Counted from the stretch's first letter, positions 26,777 through 36,192 are shown. The stretch is DNA of 64,000 bases from Xanthomonas fragariae (GCF_900183975.1 NZ_LT853882.1:1605501-1669500); one strand, 5' to 3'. Notes: generated from the letters alone by a model not told the origin. Program-made: numbers and translations.

Positions 26777-26935
26777 CGAAGGCTCCGCGGGGCTGCGTGA
26801 TGTGCCTTCCCTGAGGCCGGGTCTGGACCCGCGCAATGGGAAACAAAAAACGCGACGTCTGCAGAACCTGTCCGATCACCTCGCGCTGCAACATTTTAAA
26901 CCACGTCGGCAGGGGGTTGTGTATGAATTTGTTCA

Positions 26936-27697
26936 TCAATGCCGATGGCGCTGCTGTCGAAACCATATCGTTCCCGGCCATTTGCTGCCGGCCGTGACCG
27001 ACGTGCCGGCGTGCAACGAATGCGGGTAGGGACGACCATCGGCATGCAGGTGGTCGAAGTCCCCCCTGGCCGGCGCGCGGCTGGACGCGGACACCGGCGT
27101 CCGGGAAATCGGTCTGGCCACCGGCGCCGACGTCGTTGAGATAGACGCAGGCGGTGCGATGCGCACCTCAGGCAGCGCAATGATGCCGAGCGACTGCAGC
27201 TGTCGCAGTAGTGCCTGGGCAGCGGCCTCGGGCTGCGGCGGCACGCCTTCGCCGCGGAACAGGCGCTCGGCCAACAGCGTGGCCGAGCGCGCGTCACCGG
27301 CTTTGGAAGCGCGTTCCAGCAAGGCCACGCATTTCCGTTGCCGATCCGGGTACTCCAAGTGCCCGTGCTGCATCGCCAACGCAGGTAGCGCGGGCGGGTA
27401 GTTGGCTGCAGCTGCCGCGTGCAGCCGGGCGAACGCCTGAATTTTCAGGATGAGCGAATGATCGGTGACGGGCGGGGTCGCCAGCAGATAACGCCCTGCC
27501 GCGGAGCCTTGACGTTCGGCCTTCTGCCAATGCGCAAGTGCGTGATTGACGTCCACCTCGTAGCCGACACCGTAAACCCACATGCGGCCGGCTTCGACCT
27601 GCGCGCTAGTGTCGCCTGCGGCCGCGCTACGCGCGTACCAGGCAAAGGCTTCCTCGCTCTGGCCGGCGCGTTCCAGCGCCTGCGCCAGTGCATTCAT
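26936..27697 (-). pseudogene. Wrecked Sel1-repeat / 2OG-Fe(II) oxygenase gene
   Basis: The first ~160 codons are Sel1/TPR-like (EEAFAWYARSAAAGDTSAQ; ERASKAGDARSATLLAERLF). The end reads FDHLHADGRPYPHSLHAG and ends WFRQQRHRH, the C-terminus of prolyl-4-hydroxylase-like oxygenases, with its distal His. In between, another frame gives RTACVYLNDVGAGGQTDFPD followed by AGVRVQPRAGQ, the core of the same domain, so there is a frameshift, probably at the six-base homopolymer 27061-27066. The usual ~150 residues with the HxD iron site are absent. Conclusion: internal deletion plus frameshift. Function is probably lost. Confidence 0.72.
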
Positions 27698-27770
27698 TGC
27701 AGCGGGTTGTTGGCGTTGGGCAGCGGGGCCAGTTGTGCTAGAGAAAGCGAGTGCATGGCCGCATCTTGAG

Positions 27771-27800
27771 CCTTGCCTTGCCTTGCCTTGCCTTGCCTTG
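27771..27800. repeat. CCTTG pentanucleotide repeat (6 units)
   Basis: Six perfect CCTTG units, between the metallopeptidase stop and the start of the oxygenase relic (both on the minus strand). A 5-base unit changes frame when it slips. An ORF running through it on the minus strand (27694-28485 frame) places MHSLSLAQLAPLPNANN just before the relic. Confidence 0.9.
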
Positions 27801-27821
27801 TTTTGTCTTGGCGCTGGGCGA

Positions 27822-28349
27822 TCAGCTGTTTGCGGACAACGCCAAGTGCGTCAGATACAGGCGCAGATCGAACTCCAGCTGGTGGTAGTCGGGTGTCATG
27901 TGATTGCAGAGTTGGTAGAAGGCTTTGTTGTGATCGGCCTCCTTCAAATGCGCCAACTCGTGAGCGATGATCATCCGCAGGAACGGTTCTGGCGCATCGC
28001 GAAACACGGATGCAATACGGATTTCGCGGCTGGCCTTCAGTCGGCCGCCGTGCACGCGGGAGACCGCGGTATGTGTGCCCAGTGCATGCTTCACCACCTG
28101 TAGGTGGTTGTCGTACATCGCCTTGTGCAAGGTGGGTGATGAGCGCATGTAGCGCTCCTTCGTCGCCTTGACGTAGTCGTACAAGTGGCGGTCGGTGCGG
28201 ATCGCGTGTCGGTCCGGATAGCGCCGCGCCAGCATCGCTGCGAGCTTGTCCTGGGCAATCAGTTCGCGCACCTGATCCAGGACGGCGGGCGGATAGCCGG
28301 TGAGATAGCGAAGAGTGTCCATGTCGATCGATTGCTGCCAAGTACGCAT
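27822..28349 (-). CDS. YgjP-like metallopeptidase (DUF45)
   Basis: About 175 residues from the ATG at 28349 (MRTWQQSIDMDTLRY); the frame continues upstream into the MITE. The zinc motif HELAHLKEADHNKAFYQLC (HExxH plus a third His) lies at about 132-150. Family members are small M48-related metalloproteases of largely unknown role. No obvious partner. N-terminus is uncertain because MDTLRY nine codons later is also possible. Confidence 0.82.
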   Translation of the reverse strand: MRTWQQSIDMDTLRYLTGYPPAVLDQVRELIAQDKLAAMLARRYPDRHAIRTDRHLYDYVKATKERYMRSSPTLHKAMYDNHLQVVKHALGTHTAVSRVHGGRLKASREIRIASVFRDAPEPFLRMIIAHELAHLKEADHNKAFYQLCNHMTPDYHQLEFDLRLYLTHLALSANS

Positions 28350-28390
28350 GATCGCCGATGCGAAGCTTGCTGGCGAATCCCTCCGATTTA

Positions 28391-28528
28391 GAGCGGCTAA
28401 CAAAACGTAGCGAGCAGTCGCCAGGTGGGTTCGGACGGCGCGGAGGAACCGAAGTGTACGCGTGGTACATGCCGATTCCGAGCACCGGCCTCGCCCGCCT
28501 GGCGGCGCAATAGCTTTGTTAGCCACTT
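28391..28528 (+). mobile_element. MITE-like element, copy A
   Basis: About 138 bases. Starts GAGCGGCTAACAAAACG at 28391 and ends in GCTTTGTTAGCCACT. Internal sequence aligns with copy B (19926-20066) in the opposite orientation, including GTAGCGAGCA, GGAGGAACC, GAGCACCGG and CGCCCGCCTGGCGG. The left end is identical to the first 16 bases of the IS427-group element at 37743. The 365 bases after it (28529-28893) show no supported gene. Confidence 0.8.
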
Positions 28529-28893
28529 CCAGTTGCGACACGCGCGCAGACGTCGTTTGGTCGCTGCTTTGTGATGCGCGTCAAGCGGATGCGGATGCGC
28601 GATGGCAAGCGGCCATGTCGATGGGGTGCGCACGGCTTCGGGCACAAGCAGAACGCAAAGACCGCATCTCCCCTGGCGAACGCCTAGCGACGTTCGATTA
28701 TCTGTCAGTGACATTGTTAGACAGTCGTGCAGTTAACGCGGCCGTCTGAACGCAGCGCAAGTGTGGTCGCGTGAGTCAGGCGTATTCACGAATGCGGCAC
28801 ATCCGGATAGGTAACGTGCAGCGCATGTTTTGCGGCGATGTGCCGCAATCACACGATTTAACAACGGCACTGTGCCTCTTGGGAGACAATAAT

Positions 28894-29067
28894 ATGATCA
28901 AATGGGCCATTATTTTTGCCATCATCGGACTGATCGCCGGTGCGCTCGGGTTCGGCGGCATGGCAGGCGCTGCGATGGGAATTGCCAAGTTGCTGTTCTG
29001 GGCTGGCATCATCATCGCCATCGTGCTGTTCGTGCTGGGCATGACGATCGCCAAGAAGGTGACCTGA
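28894..29067 (+). CDS. DUF1328 small membrane protein (YtjA-like)
   Basis: 57 residues from the ATG at 28894, after GGGAGAC. Two membrane segments ([20 protein letters not shown] and about 30-52) with a Gly-rich turn [11 protein letters not shown], ending IAKKVT. Family found widely in proteobacteria; induced by stress in some, function unknown. The longer frame from 28771 is not family-like. Own terminator follows. Confidence 0.9.
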   Translation: MIKWAIIFAIIGLIAGALGFGGMAGAAMGIAKLLFWAGIIIAIVLFVLGMTIAKKVT

Positions 29068-29130
29068 CGCGGAGCGTGCCGCCGCCTGACAGGCCAGTCG
29101 CCGTCGACTGCGTCACCCCGGCATACAGAA

Positions 29131-29157
29131 GGAGCGACCATAGGCCGCTCCTTTTTT
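29131..29157 (+). terminator. Rho-independent terminator after DUF1328 gene
   Basis: GGAGCG (29131-29136) pairs with CGCTCC (29146-29151); six T follow. It is 64 bases after the stop codon. Confidence 0.8.
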
Positions 29158-29236
29158 GTCTCTATGGTCGAAACGAAAAGGCGGGACAGTCACAGGCGAT
29201 CTCGACCGTAACGGTCTCGCGCTGCGAGTGTCGCAA

Positions 29237-29491
29237 TCAGACGCCAGTATTCTCGGCTGTCGTATGCAAGGCGATATTGAGCTGATCGATGGTCACGATC
29301 CAGTCGGCATCGTCTAGGCGTTCTTCACGCAATAGCTGCGCTTGGGCGGGCGTCCAGAATGGTGCTTCTTCCAGGCGCATTTCGCCTGGTAACGGAGAAT
29401 GCTCGGCGATGAAGTTGCAAATGCTAATTTCGTCTGACGGCAGGCCAAGCTGGGCGAACAGTTCGGATAACGGGTGGACGGGTTGTTCCAT
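29237..29491 (-). CDS. DUF2789 family protein
   Basis: 84 residues. Matches DUF2789 proteins by the start MEQPVHPLSELFAQLGLPSD and the central PFWTPAQAQLLREE; acidic and soluble. Function unknown. Single gene, with an IS relic just upstream that could have removed its native promoter. Confidence 0.83.
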   Translation of the reverse strand: MEQPVHPLSELFAQLGLPSDEISICNFIAEHSPLPGEMRLEEAPFWTPAQAQLLREERLDDADWIVTIDQLNIALHTTAENTGV

Positions 29492-29528
29492 TGCAGATTC
29501 CTCGAGCGTACGGATGATTGAATGCTAG

Positions 29529-29817
29529 GGAGCCTCAGAACGACTCCTTCTAGATGCGCGACGCTACACATCTACGTTTCCCGACGCGACCACGATTCTC
29601 AACGTTGGCCGCTTGCTGGAGACCCATAGTGTTGCCGGGCGGATGTTGGAGACGGTGGATGTTCATTGGTGTGGATGAGTTCTCCAGCCTGGTTCACCAC
29701 GTGCGCTGCACCGCAGCGAACGTGGGCGATGTCACAGTGACGCACGCGTTGCTGCACGGCAAGCAAGACAGCGTGTTCGGCGACAGCGGCGATAGCGGTG
29801 CGCATAAACGACTTTAA
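29529..29817 (+). pseudogene. IS5-type transposase relic
   Basis: Starts with a degraded version of the IS5 copy left end (GGAGCCTCAGAACGACTCC) and the following ATGCGCGACGCTACACATCTACG, next to CTAG. Two patches of transposase remain: TTILNVGRLLETHS-like codons and a run GVDEFSSLVHHVRCTAANVG followed by VTVTHALLHGKQDSVFGDSG. Most of the gene and the right end are missing. The 204 bases after it (29818-30021) hold nothing recognisable. Confidence 0.85.
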
Positions 29818-30021
29818 TTTGCAGTTTTCCCACGTAATGGCCGGCGGTAAAGTGTTGACGGCGTAATGGTCATTGAATCGGACCATAGTTGGAACCTGGC
29901 GTGCAGTCATAGTCGGGGTTGCGTTGCGGTTCCTGCACGGTGCCATAGCTAAAATTAAGGAGTGCGAGCCCACCAAGATGCATCCATATCTTGCCCATAC
30001 CGTTCGTCCTTGTCGTTGTGC

Positions 30022-31527
30022 TCAGCGCTTCCCACCAAAAATACTGCCGAAAATTCCGCGCACGATCTGCTGCCCAATCTTGTTGCCGATCGTACGAGAC
30101 GTCTGCTTGGCCATCGCTTCGAGCATGCCTTGACGACGGCTGGTGCCAAATACAGCGTCCTTGACAACCTTGCCGAAGCCGCTGTCTTGCGCATCGTCAT
30201 CTTCGCGCGTGCGTGCCGGCGGTGCGGCGCTGCGTTCGGCGACCTGTTCGACACGCCGCGCGAGCAGTTCTGCGGCCGATTCGCGGTTGATCGTGGTGTC
30301 GTAGCTGGTACCAACCAGACTGGCTGCACGTACCTGTGCGCGTTCGCTCGCGCTGATGGCGCCCATGCGGCAGCGCGGTGGTGCGATGAGAGTCTGCTGC
30401 ACCGGAGCGGGTACGCCCTTGCCTTGCAGCGGCGACACCAGTGCCTCGCCGGTGCCCAGGCTGGAGATCGCGGTTGCTACATCGAGTTTGGGGTTGGCGA
30501 CAAAAGTTTGCGCCGTCGTCTTGACCGCTTTCTGATCGCGCGGTGTGCACGCACGCAGCGCGTGCTGCACGCGGTTGCCCAGCTGACCGAGGATGTTGTC
30601 GGGGATGTCGTCGGGAAACTGCGAGCAGAAATACACTCCCACACCCTTGGAGCGGATCAATCGCACGACTTGTTCGATGCGCTGCACCAGCGCGGCTGGC
30701 GCATCGTCGAACAGCAGATGCGCTTCGTCGAACACGAACACCAGCTTTGGTTGTTCCAGGTCGCCCACTTCGGGCAAACGCTCGAACAGTTCCGACAATA
30801 GCCACAGCAGGAAGGTGGAATACAGCTTTGGCTTGAGCACCAGTTGGTTAGCCGCCAGGATGCCGATCACGCCGCGGCCATCCGGCGCCACGCGCATCAG
30901 TTCGGCCAGTTCCAGCGCCGGTTCACCGAAGAACTGCTCGCCGCCGTCCTGCGTTAGACGTAGCAAGGCGCGTTGGATCGCCGCCACCGATTGGCTGGAA
31001 ACCAGGCCATAACTGGTGGACAACTCTTTGCGTTCTTCGACGACCAATGCGAGCAATGCGCGCAGGTCGTCCAGGTCCAGCAATAGCAGGCCGCGGTCGT
31101 CGGCCAGCTTGAACACGATGTCCAGCACGCCGGATTGGGTGTCGTTGAGTTCCAGAATGCGCGCGAGCAGGGTGGGGCCCATCTCGCTGACGGTGGTGCG
31201 CACCGGGTGCCCGAGCTGTCCATACAGGTCCCAGAGCACCACCGGGCTGGCCGCAGGCGCGTAGTCGGCGATGCCCGCATCCGTGGCGCGCTGCAGCACG
31301 CTGGCTGCGCCGTCACCGGCAACCGCCAGGCCAGCCACGTCGCCTTTCACGTCGGCCAGGAACACGGGCACCCCCAGGCGCGAGAAGCCTTCGGCCAGAG
31401 TCATCAAGGTAACGGTCTTGCCGGTTCCGGTGGCGCCGGCCACCAGGCCATGGCGATTGCCGAAGCGTGCTTCAAGCAGGACCGCAATATCGTCGGTGAT
31501 GCCTTTGCCGAGGAGGAACGAGGCCAT
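30022..31527 (-). CDS. HerA-like helicase/ATPase, DUF853 (YjgR-like)
   Basis: 501-residue P-loop ATPase. Walker A VAGATGTGKTVTLMTLAEG (about 31-49), Walker B LVFVFDEAHLLFDDAP, and the arginine-finger-side motif GVYFCSQFPDDIPDNILGQLG. The C-terminal ~100 residues are Arg/Ala-rich and variable. Family members resemble VirB4/HerA pumps but the role is not settled. Divergent from the transglycosylase gene; the 283-base space between holds no gene. Confidence 0.9.
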   Translation of the reverse strand: MASFLLGKGITDDIAVLLEARFGNRHGLVAGATGTGKTVTLMTLAEGFSRLGVPVFLADVKGDVAGLAVAGDGAASVLQRATDAGIADYAPAASPVVLWDLYGQLGHPVRTTVSEMGPTLLARILELNDTQSGVLDIVFKLADDRGLLLLDLDDLRALLALVVEERKELSTSYGLVSSQSVAAIQRALLRLTQDGGEQFFGEPALELAELMRVAPDGRGVIGILAANQLVLKPKLYSTFLLWLLSELFERLPEVGDLEQPKLVFVFDEAHLLFDDAPAALVQRIEQVVRLIRSKGVGVYFCSQFPDDIPDNILGQLGNRVQHALRACTPRDQKAVKTTAQTFVANPKLDVATAISSLGTGEALVSPLQGKGVPAPVQQTLIAPPRCRMGAISASERAQVRAASLVGTSYDTTINRESAAELLARRVEQVAERSAAPPARTREDDDAQDSGFGKVVKDAVFGTSRRQGMLEAMAKQTSRTIGNKIGQQIVRGIFGSIFGGKR

Positions 31528-31810
31528 TGCGCAGATCCGTTGGGGAAAGTCCGGATTCTAGCGGGCAATGCTGGCGGGAAAGCCAGGCGGAGAATGCCCC
31601 CCATTTTCGATCGAAACAGCCGGCAACCAAACGCGGACATGCAGTCAGATACCCAACCTATCTGCGACCCGCAACAGTCGATCGTACAGGTCTTCCCAGC
31701 ATCGATCGCATCGATCAGGCCAGCGGCCCACCGACCCTGCCAGCCCCGCCGCCTTGCCCCGGTGTCGCCCCGGCGGCTACTCTGCCAGCCTTTCCGCTGT
31801 ACTGCCTACG

Positions 31811-33391
31811 ATGCCGCTCGCTCATTTCGATTCGCGCCCATGGCCGGTTCTGGTCATGGTGGCGCTGATGTCTGTCGTCCCCGCTGCCCACGCCATCTCC
31901 AAACGCGACACGGAGAAGGCGGCCGTGCTCGATACACGCATGGCTGCCGCCGAAAAGCGCTATCGCGATGCGCTGGTGCTGGTGAACAACTCCGACCCCA
32001 AGGGCACCGCAGAAGGTGATGCCGCGCTGGAGGACATGGAGGACGTCATCGACGCCTGCATCAAGCAGCGTGGCTGCCTAGTCGCCAATCAGTTGGCCAC
32101 CTACAAGCGCCTGCTGAAGGCGCGCGCCGATGCCGAAGCGCCAGCCGCTGAAGATCCGGAAGACGACGATATCCTGCTGCAGGCCGACCCGGACCACCTC
32201 GGACCAGCCGCTAACGGTGTTCCCGAGGCCGCGCGTGCAGCCACGTTGCTCAACGATCAGCGGCACGATTTCGACAAGATGGTGCAGTACAACCCGGCGG
32301 TTCAGGCCGGCATCCGTCGCTGGCTGACCGACATGCGCCCGGCACTGCTGACCAGCTATGATAATTACAGCAACCTGCGCGGCGTGATGTGGCCGGAATG
32401 GCAGAAGCGCGGCCTGCCCGAAGCGTTGCTGTTCGGCATCATGGCCAAGGAATCCAATGGCAAGGTGCACGCCAGTTCGCGTGCCGGCGCCGCCGGTCTG
32501 ATGCAGTTTATGCCGGCCACCGGGCTTCGTTTCGGTCTGGGCCCGGACGGTAGCGGGTTCGATACGCGCTTGGATGCGCGCAGCGCCGCCGAAGCCAGCG
32601 CCACCTATCTCAACGAGCGCATGGCCGGGCTTAACAGCAACATCGAATTGGCGCTGGCCGCCTACAACGGCGGCGAAGGTCGCGCGACGCGTGTGTTCTC
32701 TCAGAGCGGCGGGCGCGGATTCTGGGATCAGGACGTCTACAACCAGTTTCCGGCCGAAACCAAGGATTACGTACCGATGGTGATCGCCGCGGCGTGGATC
32801 TTCCTGCACCCTCGCCAGTACGGCGTGGACTTCGCCAAGCTCGACGCGCAGCCGGCGACGCTGAAGCTGGCCAAGTCGACCACCATTTACGAACTCACCA
32901 TCTGCCTGGGCAGCATGGGCACGCGCGATGGCTATATGCGCGCGTTGCGCAACCTCAACCCTCGCTACGAATTAGATGGCTGGATTCCGGCTGGCACCGT
33001 CATTAACGCCACCAACCGCATTGCCAGCCTGTACACGCGGTACTGCATCAATGGCCCGCGTGCGGACCTGGCGCGCACGCTGATCACCGCCGACCTCAAC
33101 AGTGCGATCGTGCGCAGCGGCGCTACCGAATACGTGCCCAGCGTTGCAGTGGGTGACGTCAGCCCGATGGCTGGCGTGCCGACCACCGTGGCCACCGGCC
33201 AGCCGGCGGTCGCCAAGGCTAAGGCCAAGCAGGCTCGCAGCTACACCATCGCCAGAGGCGACACGCTCGGTCGCGTTGCGCAGAAGTACCAGTGCGAAAT
33301 CAAGGAACTGGCCAAGGCCAACGGCCTGAAAGCGCCGTCGTATGCGCTCGCACCGGGACAGAGCATCAAGCTGGCCGGTTGCGACCGGTAG
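31811..33391 (+). CDS. Membrane-bound lytic murein transglycosylase D-like, with LysM
   Basis: About 526 residues from the ATG at 31811; the open frame to 31568 is not protein-like. Signal peptide MPLAHFDSRPWPVLVMVALM and a cleavage region near PAAHA. The SLT (GH23) domain has the catalytic Glu in GIMAKESNGKVH, then SRAGAAGLMQFMPATG and the AAYNGGEGR motif. One LysM repeat at the C-terminus (YTIARGDTLGRVAQKYQ) binds peptidoglycan. Cleaves glycan strands with anhydro-MurNAc formation in the periplasm. Confidence 0.92.
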   Translation: MPLAHFDSRPWPVLVMVALMSVVPAAHAISKRDTEKAAVLDTRMAAAEKRYRDALVLVNNSDPKGTAEGDAALEDMEDVIDACIKQRGCLVANQLATYKRLLKARADAEAPAAEDPEDDDILLQADPDHLGPAANGVPEAARAATLLNDQRHDFDKMVQYNPAVQAGIRRWLTDMRPALLTSYDNYSNLRGVMWPEWQKRGLPEALLFGIMAKESNGKVHASSRAGAAGLMQFMPATGLRFGLGPDGSGFDTRLDARSAAEASATYLNERMAGLNSNIELALAAYNGGEGRATRVFSQSGGRGFWDQDVYNQFPAETKDYVPMVIAAAWIFLHPRQYGVDFAKLDAQPATLKLAKSTTIYELTICLGSMGTRDGYMRALRNLNPRYELDGWIPAGTVINATNRIASLYTRYCINGPRADLARTLITADLNSAIVRSGATEYVPSVAVGDVSPMAGVPTTVATGQPAVAKAKAKQARSYTIARGDTLGRVAQKYQCEIKELAKANGLKAPSYALAPGQSIKLAGCDR

Positions 33392-33452
33392 GTTTGCGAT
33401 ATGGATGTGCGGGCATCCGGCTTGCGGGTGTCCGACCAACCTTCGTAGGTGT

Positions 33453-33503
33453 GGGCTTGCCTACGATGCCGCATTCTCAAGATGCCTCATCGCGAGCAAG
33501 CCC
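33453..33503. repeat. Intergenic inverted repeat
   Basis: GGGCTTGC at 33453-33460 and GCAAGCCC at 33496-33503, inside the 255-base gap between the transglycosylase and FimV genes. The context GTAGGTGTGGGCTTGCC / GAGCAAGCCC resembles a dispersed Xanthomonas-type repeat. No other feature seen there. Confidence 0.45.
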
Positions 33504-33646
33504 GCTGCTGCCTCCCGCCGCGATCCGCACACGCTGACATCGGCGGCAATGCCGTCGTGCATGTCGCACCGCCGCACTGCGACCGTGCCAGCGCTCTGCA
33601 CAACCGGGCTGACTTTTTTGCTCATCCAGCGGCTATATTGATGCCC

Positions 33647-35632
33647 ATGAAACGTAGGGGCGGGGGCGCGATGCGTCCGATACAAGGGTTAGGTGCGCTG
33701 CTGCTGCTGACATGCAGCGGTGCCGTCATGGCGTTGGGGTTGGGCGATATCCGGGTGCTGTCCAAGCCGGGGCAACCGCTGGTGGCCGAGATTCCGGTCA
33801 TCTCCAACGAGCCCGGCGAACTCGACGACGCACGCGTGGCGCTGGCGTCGGCCACCACGTTTGCGCGGGTCGGTTTGGAGCGGCCGCAGGGATTGGTCAG
33901 CAACCTGCAGTTCCAGTTTGCGCAGGACGCGCGCGCGCGCGCGGTGATTCGCGTGACCAGTAGCCAGGCGGTAGACCAGCCGGCGATCAACTTCTTGATC
34001 GAAGTGGAGTGGGGCCAGGGCCGCTTGGTGCGCGAATATTCCGCGCTGGTCGACGCGCTAAACGCTGCGGCCGCACGTGCCGAGCCGGCCATCGGAGCGC
34101 CGCGGTCCGTGGCCAGTAACGCCATCGCACGCGAGCCCCCAGCCGTACCTGTTAGGAATCGCTCAGGGCAAAACACCGCAGGAGCTGCACCCGCTGCGCT
34201 TCCTGCCGCAAGCGCTTCTGCTGCCGCTGCGAGCCAGCCTGGCGATGCCTTGCCGACAGTACGCTCGGGCCAGACCTTGTCGGAGATCGCGGCGGTAGTG
34301 GCGCGTTCCAGTGGGCATTCGCTGGATCAGACCATGCTGGCGTTGCTGCGGACCAATCCGGACGCCTTCATCAACGCCAACATCAATCGACTGAAGCAAG
34401 GCGCGGTGCTGCGTACGCCGCAGGAAGACGCGTTGGCACAGGTCGGCGCTGCGGAAGCGGCGGTAATGGTGCGCGAGCAGGCAACCCAATGGCGGCAGGC
34501 GCGTTCGGCGATCCCGCAGCCCGCCGAAGCCGGCGCCGCTGCTGCGGCTACGCCGATTCCTGCCGCACTTGCTTCACCCACCGCAGCCGGTGCCGGTGCG
34601 CGGCTCGAAATCGCCCCTGCAGTGGCGAGTCAGACCAACAAGGCCGGAGCCACGTCCGGCACCAGTGCCGAAGGCAAGGGCGAGATGGTGGCCAACCAAC
34701 AGTTGCAACAGGCCAAGGAGGACATCGCCACCCGCGATGCGGAATTGCAGGATCTACGCACGCGCGTGGCCGATCTGGAAAAGCTCAAGCAGCAACAGCA
34801 AGCCTTGATCGCGATGAAGGACACCGACTTGGTGGCCGCACAAAAGCGCTTGTCGGAAACACCGGCTGCCGCACCACAGGGCGCCGGCTTCCCGTTGTGG
34901 TTGATCGGGGGGCTGGTGTTGATCGTCGCCGCCGTGGTCGCGTGGCTGGCTGCACGTCGCCGCAAACCGTCGCCGCTGCCGCCGTTGCCGCGGCGTCAGT
35001 CCGACTTCGTGCCTGTCGGCGCCGCTGCAGAAGCAGCCGAGCCGCATGACGATGCGCAGGCCATCGTGCCAAGCGAACGCGATGTGGTGCATGAGACCGA
35101 CTTCGAGCAGATCGATCTGCGCGAAGTCGAGCGTAGCTACGATGCGCAGCCGCCGCTGTCCGACGTGCTGCGCCGCGAGCCGCTGCTCTCCGAGCCGGTG
35201 GCCGCGCCGCCAGCGGTCACCAGCGACGATTGGCGTTCGCTGCGCGCAACGCCGCCAGCGCAGGTGGTAGAGCCGGAGTTCGTTGAGCCTCGGTACTCAG
35301 CGCCGCAGCATGTCGAGTCCGGGCAAGCGGAGCCGCAGCACGTAGACGCCGGGCACGCCGTCAAAGATCTGCCGCCGACCGTTCCATCCGCGTCGGCAGC
35401 CACGCAGAACAGCCTGGATTTCGATCAAGCCAACGTCGCCCCCGTCGCTGCGCCCAGCGCGTCAACCAGAAGGGAATTCACCTCCGCCGGGCGCGATCGC
35501 CTGGAGCTGGCGGCCGCCTATATGGATCTCGGCGACAAGGACAGTGCACGCGGCCTGCTGCTGGAAGTTGCTGCAACCGGCGATGACGCCAGCCGCGCCG
35601 AAGCCGCCGAGCTGCTGGAACGCCTGACGTGA
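33647..35632 (+). CDS. fimV: FimV/HubP-family polar protein
   Basis: About 661 residues from the ATG at 33647 (33641 and 33671 are also possible). Signal-type start MRPIQGLGALLLLTCSGAVM; the FimV N-terminal domain LGLGDIRVLSKPGQPLVAEI; a LysM-type segment TVRSGQTLSEIAAVV (about 205-250); coiled coil LQDLRTRVADLEKLKQQQQ; a membrane span FPLWLIGGLVLIVAAVVAW; an acidic cytoplasmic stretch; and the C-terminal TPR-like DRLELAAAYMDLGDKDSARG. FimV proteins organise the cell pole and type IV pilus function. Upstream of truA and trpF, the usual neighbourhood. Confidence 0.92.
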   Translation: MKRRGGGAMRPIQGLGALLLLTCSGAVMALGLGDIRVLSKPGQPLVAEIPVISNEPGELDDARVALASATTFARVGLERPQGLVSNLQFQFAQDARARAVIRVTSSQAVDQPAINFLIEVEWGQGRLVREYSALVDALNAAAARAEPAIGAPRSVASNAIAREPPAVPVRNRSGQNTAGAAPAALPAASASAAAASQPGDALPTVRSGQTLSEIAAVVARSSGHSLDQTMLALLRTNPDAFINANINRLKQGAVLRTPQEDALAQVGAAEAAVMVREQATQWRQARSAIPQPAEAGAAAAATPIPAALASPTAAGAGARLEIAPAVASQTNKAGATSGTSAEGKGEMVANQQLQQAKEDIATRDAELQDLRTRVADLEKLKQQQQALIAMKDTDLVAAQKRLSETPAAAPQGAGFPLWLIGGLVLIVAAVVAWLAARRRKPSPLPPLPRRQSDFVPVGAAAEAAEPHDDAQAIVPSERDVVHETDFEQIDLREVERSYDAQPPLSDVLRREPLLSEPVAAPPAVTSDDWRSLRATPPAQVVEPEFVEPRYSAPQHVESGQAEPQHVDAGHAVKDLPPTVPSASAATQNSLDFDQANVAPVAAPSASTRREFTSAGRDRLELAAAYMDLGDKDSARGLLLEVAATGDDASRAEAAELLERLT

Positions 35633-35640
35633 GCCCTGCC

Positions 35641-36036
35641 ATGAACAGTATCGCCGCAGGCCGGGCTGCCGCACGCGAACGCCGCATCGATTACGTCGAA
35701 TTCGCATCCATCGACCCGGAGGCCAGCCGTGCCTTCTTCGAGACCGTGTTCGGCTGGCAATTCCGAGCCTTTGGCCCGGATTATCTGACTTTCAACGACG
35801 GCCGCCTGGACGGTGGTTTCTATCGTGCCACTGCGCCAGCAGCTGCCGAAGGCGGCCCGCTGGTCGTGCTGTATGCCGACAACCTGCCACCGATGCTCGA
35901 AAGCGTACGTGCTGCAGGCGGCGAGATCGTCAAGCCGGTATTCGGCTTCCCCGGCGGCAGCCGGTTTCATTTTCGCGAGCCGGGTGGCACGACGCTGGCA
36001 ATATGGTCCGAGCGTGCTGCGGCTGAGCGTGAGTGA
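35641..36036 (+). CDS. VOC-family (glyoxalase-fold) protein
   Basis: About 131 residues from the ATG at 35641; a GTG at 35629 would overlap fimV by 4 bases. One vicinal-oxygen-chelate module: RIDYVEFASIDPEASRAFFE at the start, GWQFRAFGPDY, and FHFREPGGTTLAIW near the end. Likely a small-molecule-binding or metal-dependent enzyme; substrate unknown. Sits between fimV and truA, which are usually adjacent. Confidence 0.85.
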   Translation: MNSIAAGRAAARERRIDYVEFASIDPEASRAFFETVFGWQFRAFGPDYLTFNDGRLDGGFYRATAPAAAEGGPLVVLYADNLPPMLESVRAAGGEIVKPVFGFPGGSRFHFREPGGTTLAIWSERAAAERE

Positions 36037-36059
36037 CAGAAACCTGCACGGCCGCCAGA

Positions 36060-36149
36060 TTGGCGCGGCGGGTGCTCGGTGCGGCATCTATCGCTCGTAG
36101 ACTGTGAGTCTTTCCCTGCCGTCCGCGCGCTTGCTTTTTGTTAGCCGCT
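36060..36149 (-). mobile_element. Degraded MITE end (copy C)
   Basis: TTTTTGTTAGCCGCT at 36135-36149 matches the MITE and IS427-group terminal repeat. About 50-70 bases to its left are GCGGGTGCTCGG and GCGGCATCTAT, which resemble the inner part of copy B in the same order. The far end is not recognisable. Probably a decayed copy, just upstream of truA. Confidence 0.45.
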
Positions 36150-36192
36150 GTTGGTCCGCGGACTCAATCGATTCAACAACAGGCAGGTAGCG

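Noticed and set aside
27774..27813. CRISPR-like array from the CCTTG repeats
   Set aside because: Units are contiguous five-base repeats with no spacers; this is a microsatellite.
28462..28749. 95-codon plus-strand frame starting inside the MITE
   Set aside because: It crosses the MITE edge into sequence with no motif and has no plausible start.
31135..32019. Plus-strand frame of 294 codons across the HerA-like gene and the transglycosylase start
   Set aside because: Composition is that of an antisense shadow, with no start site or motif; the two divergent genes explain the region.
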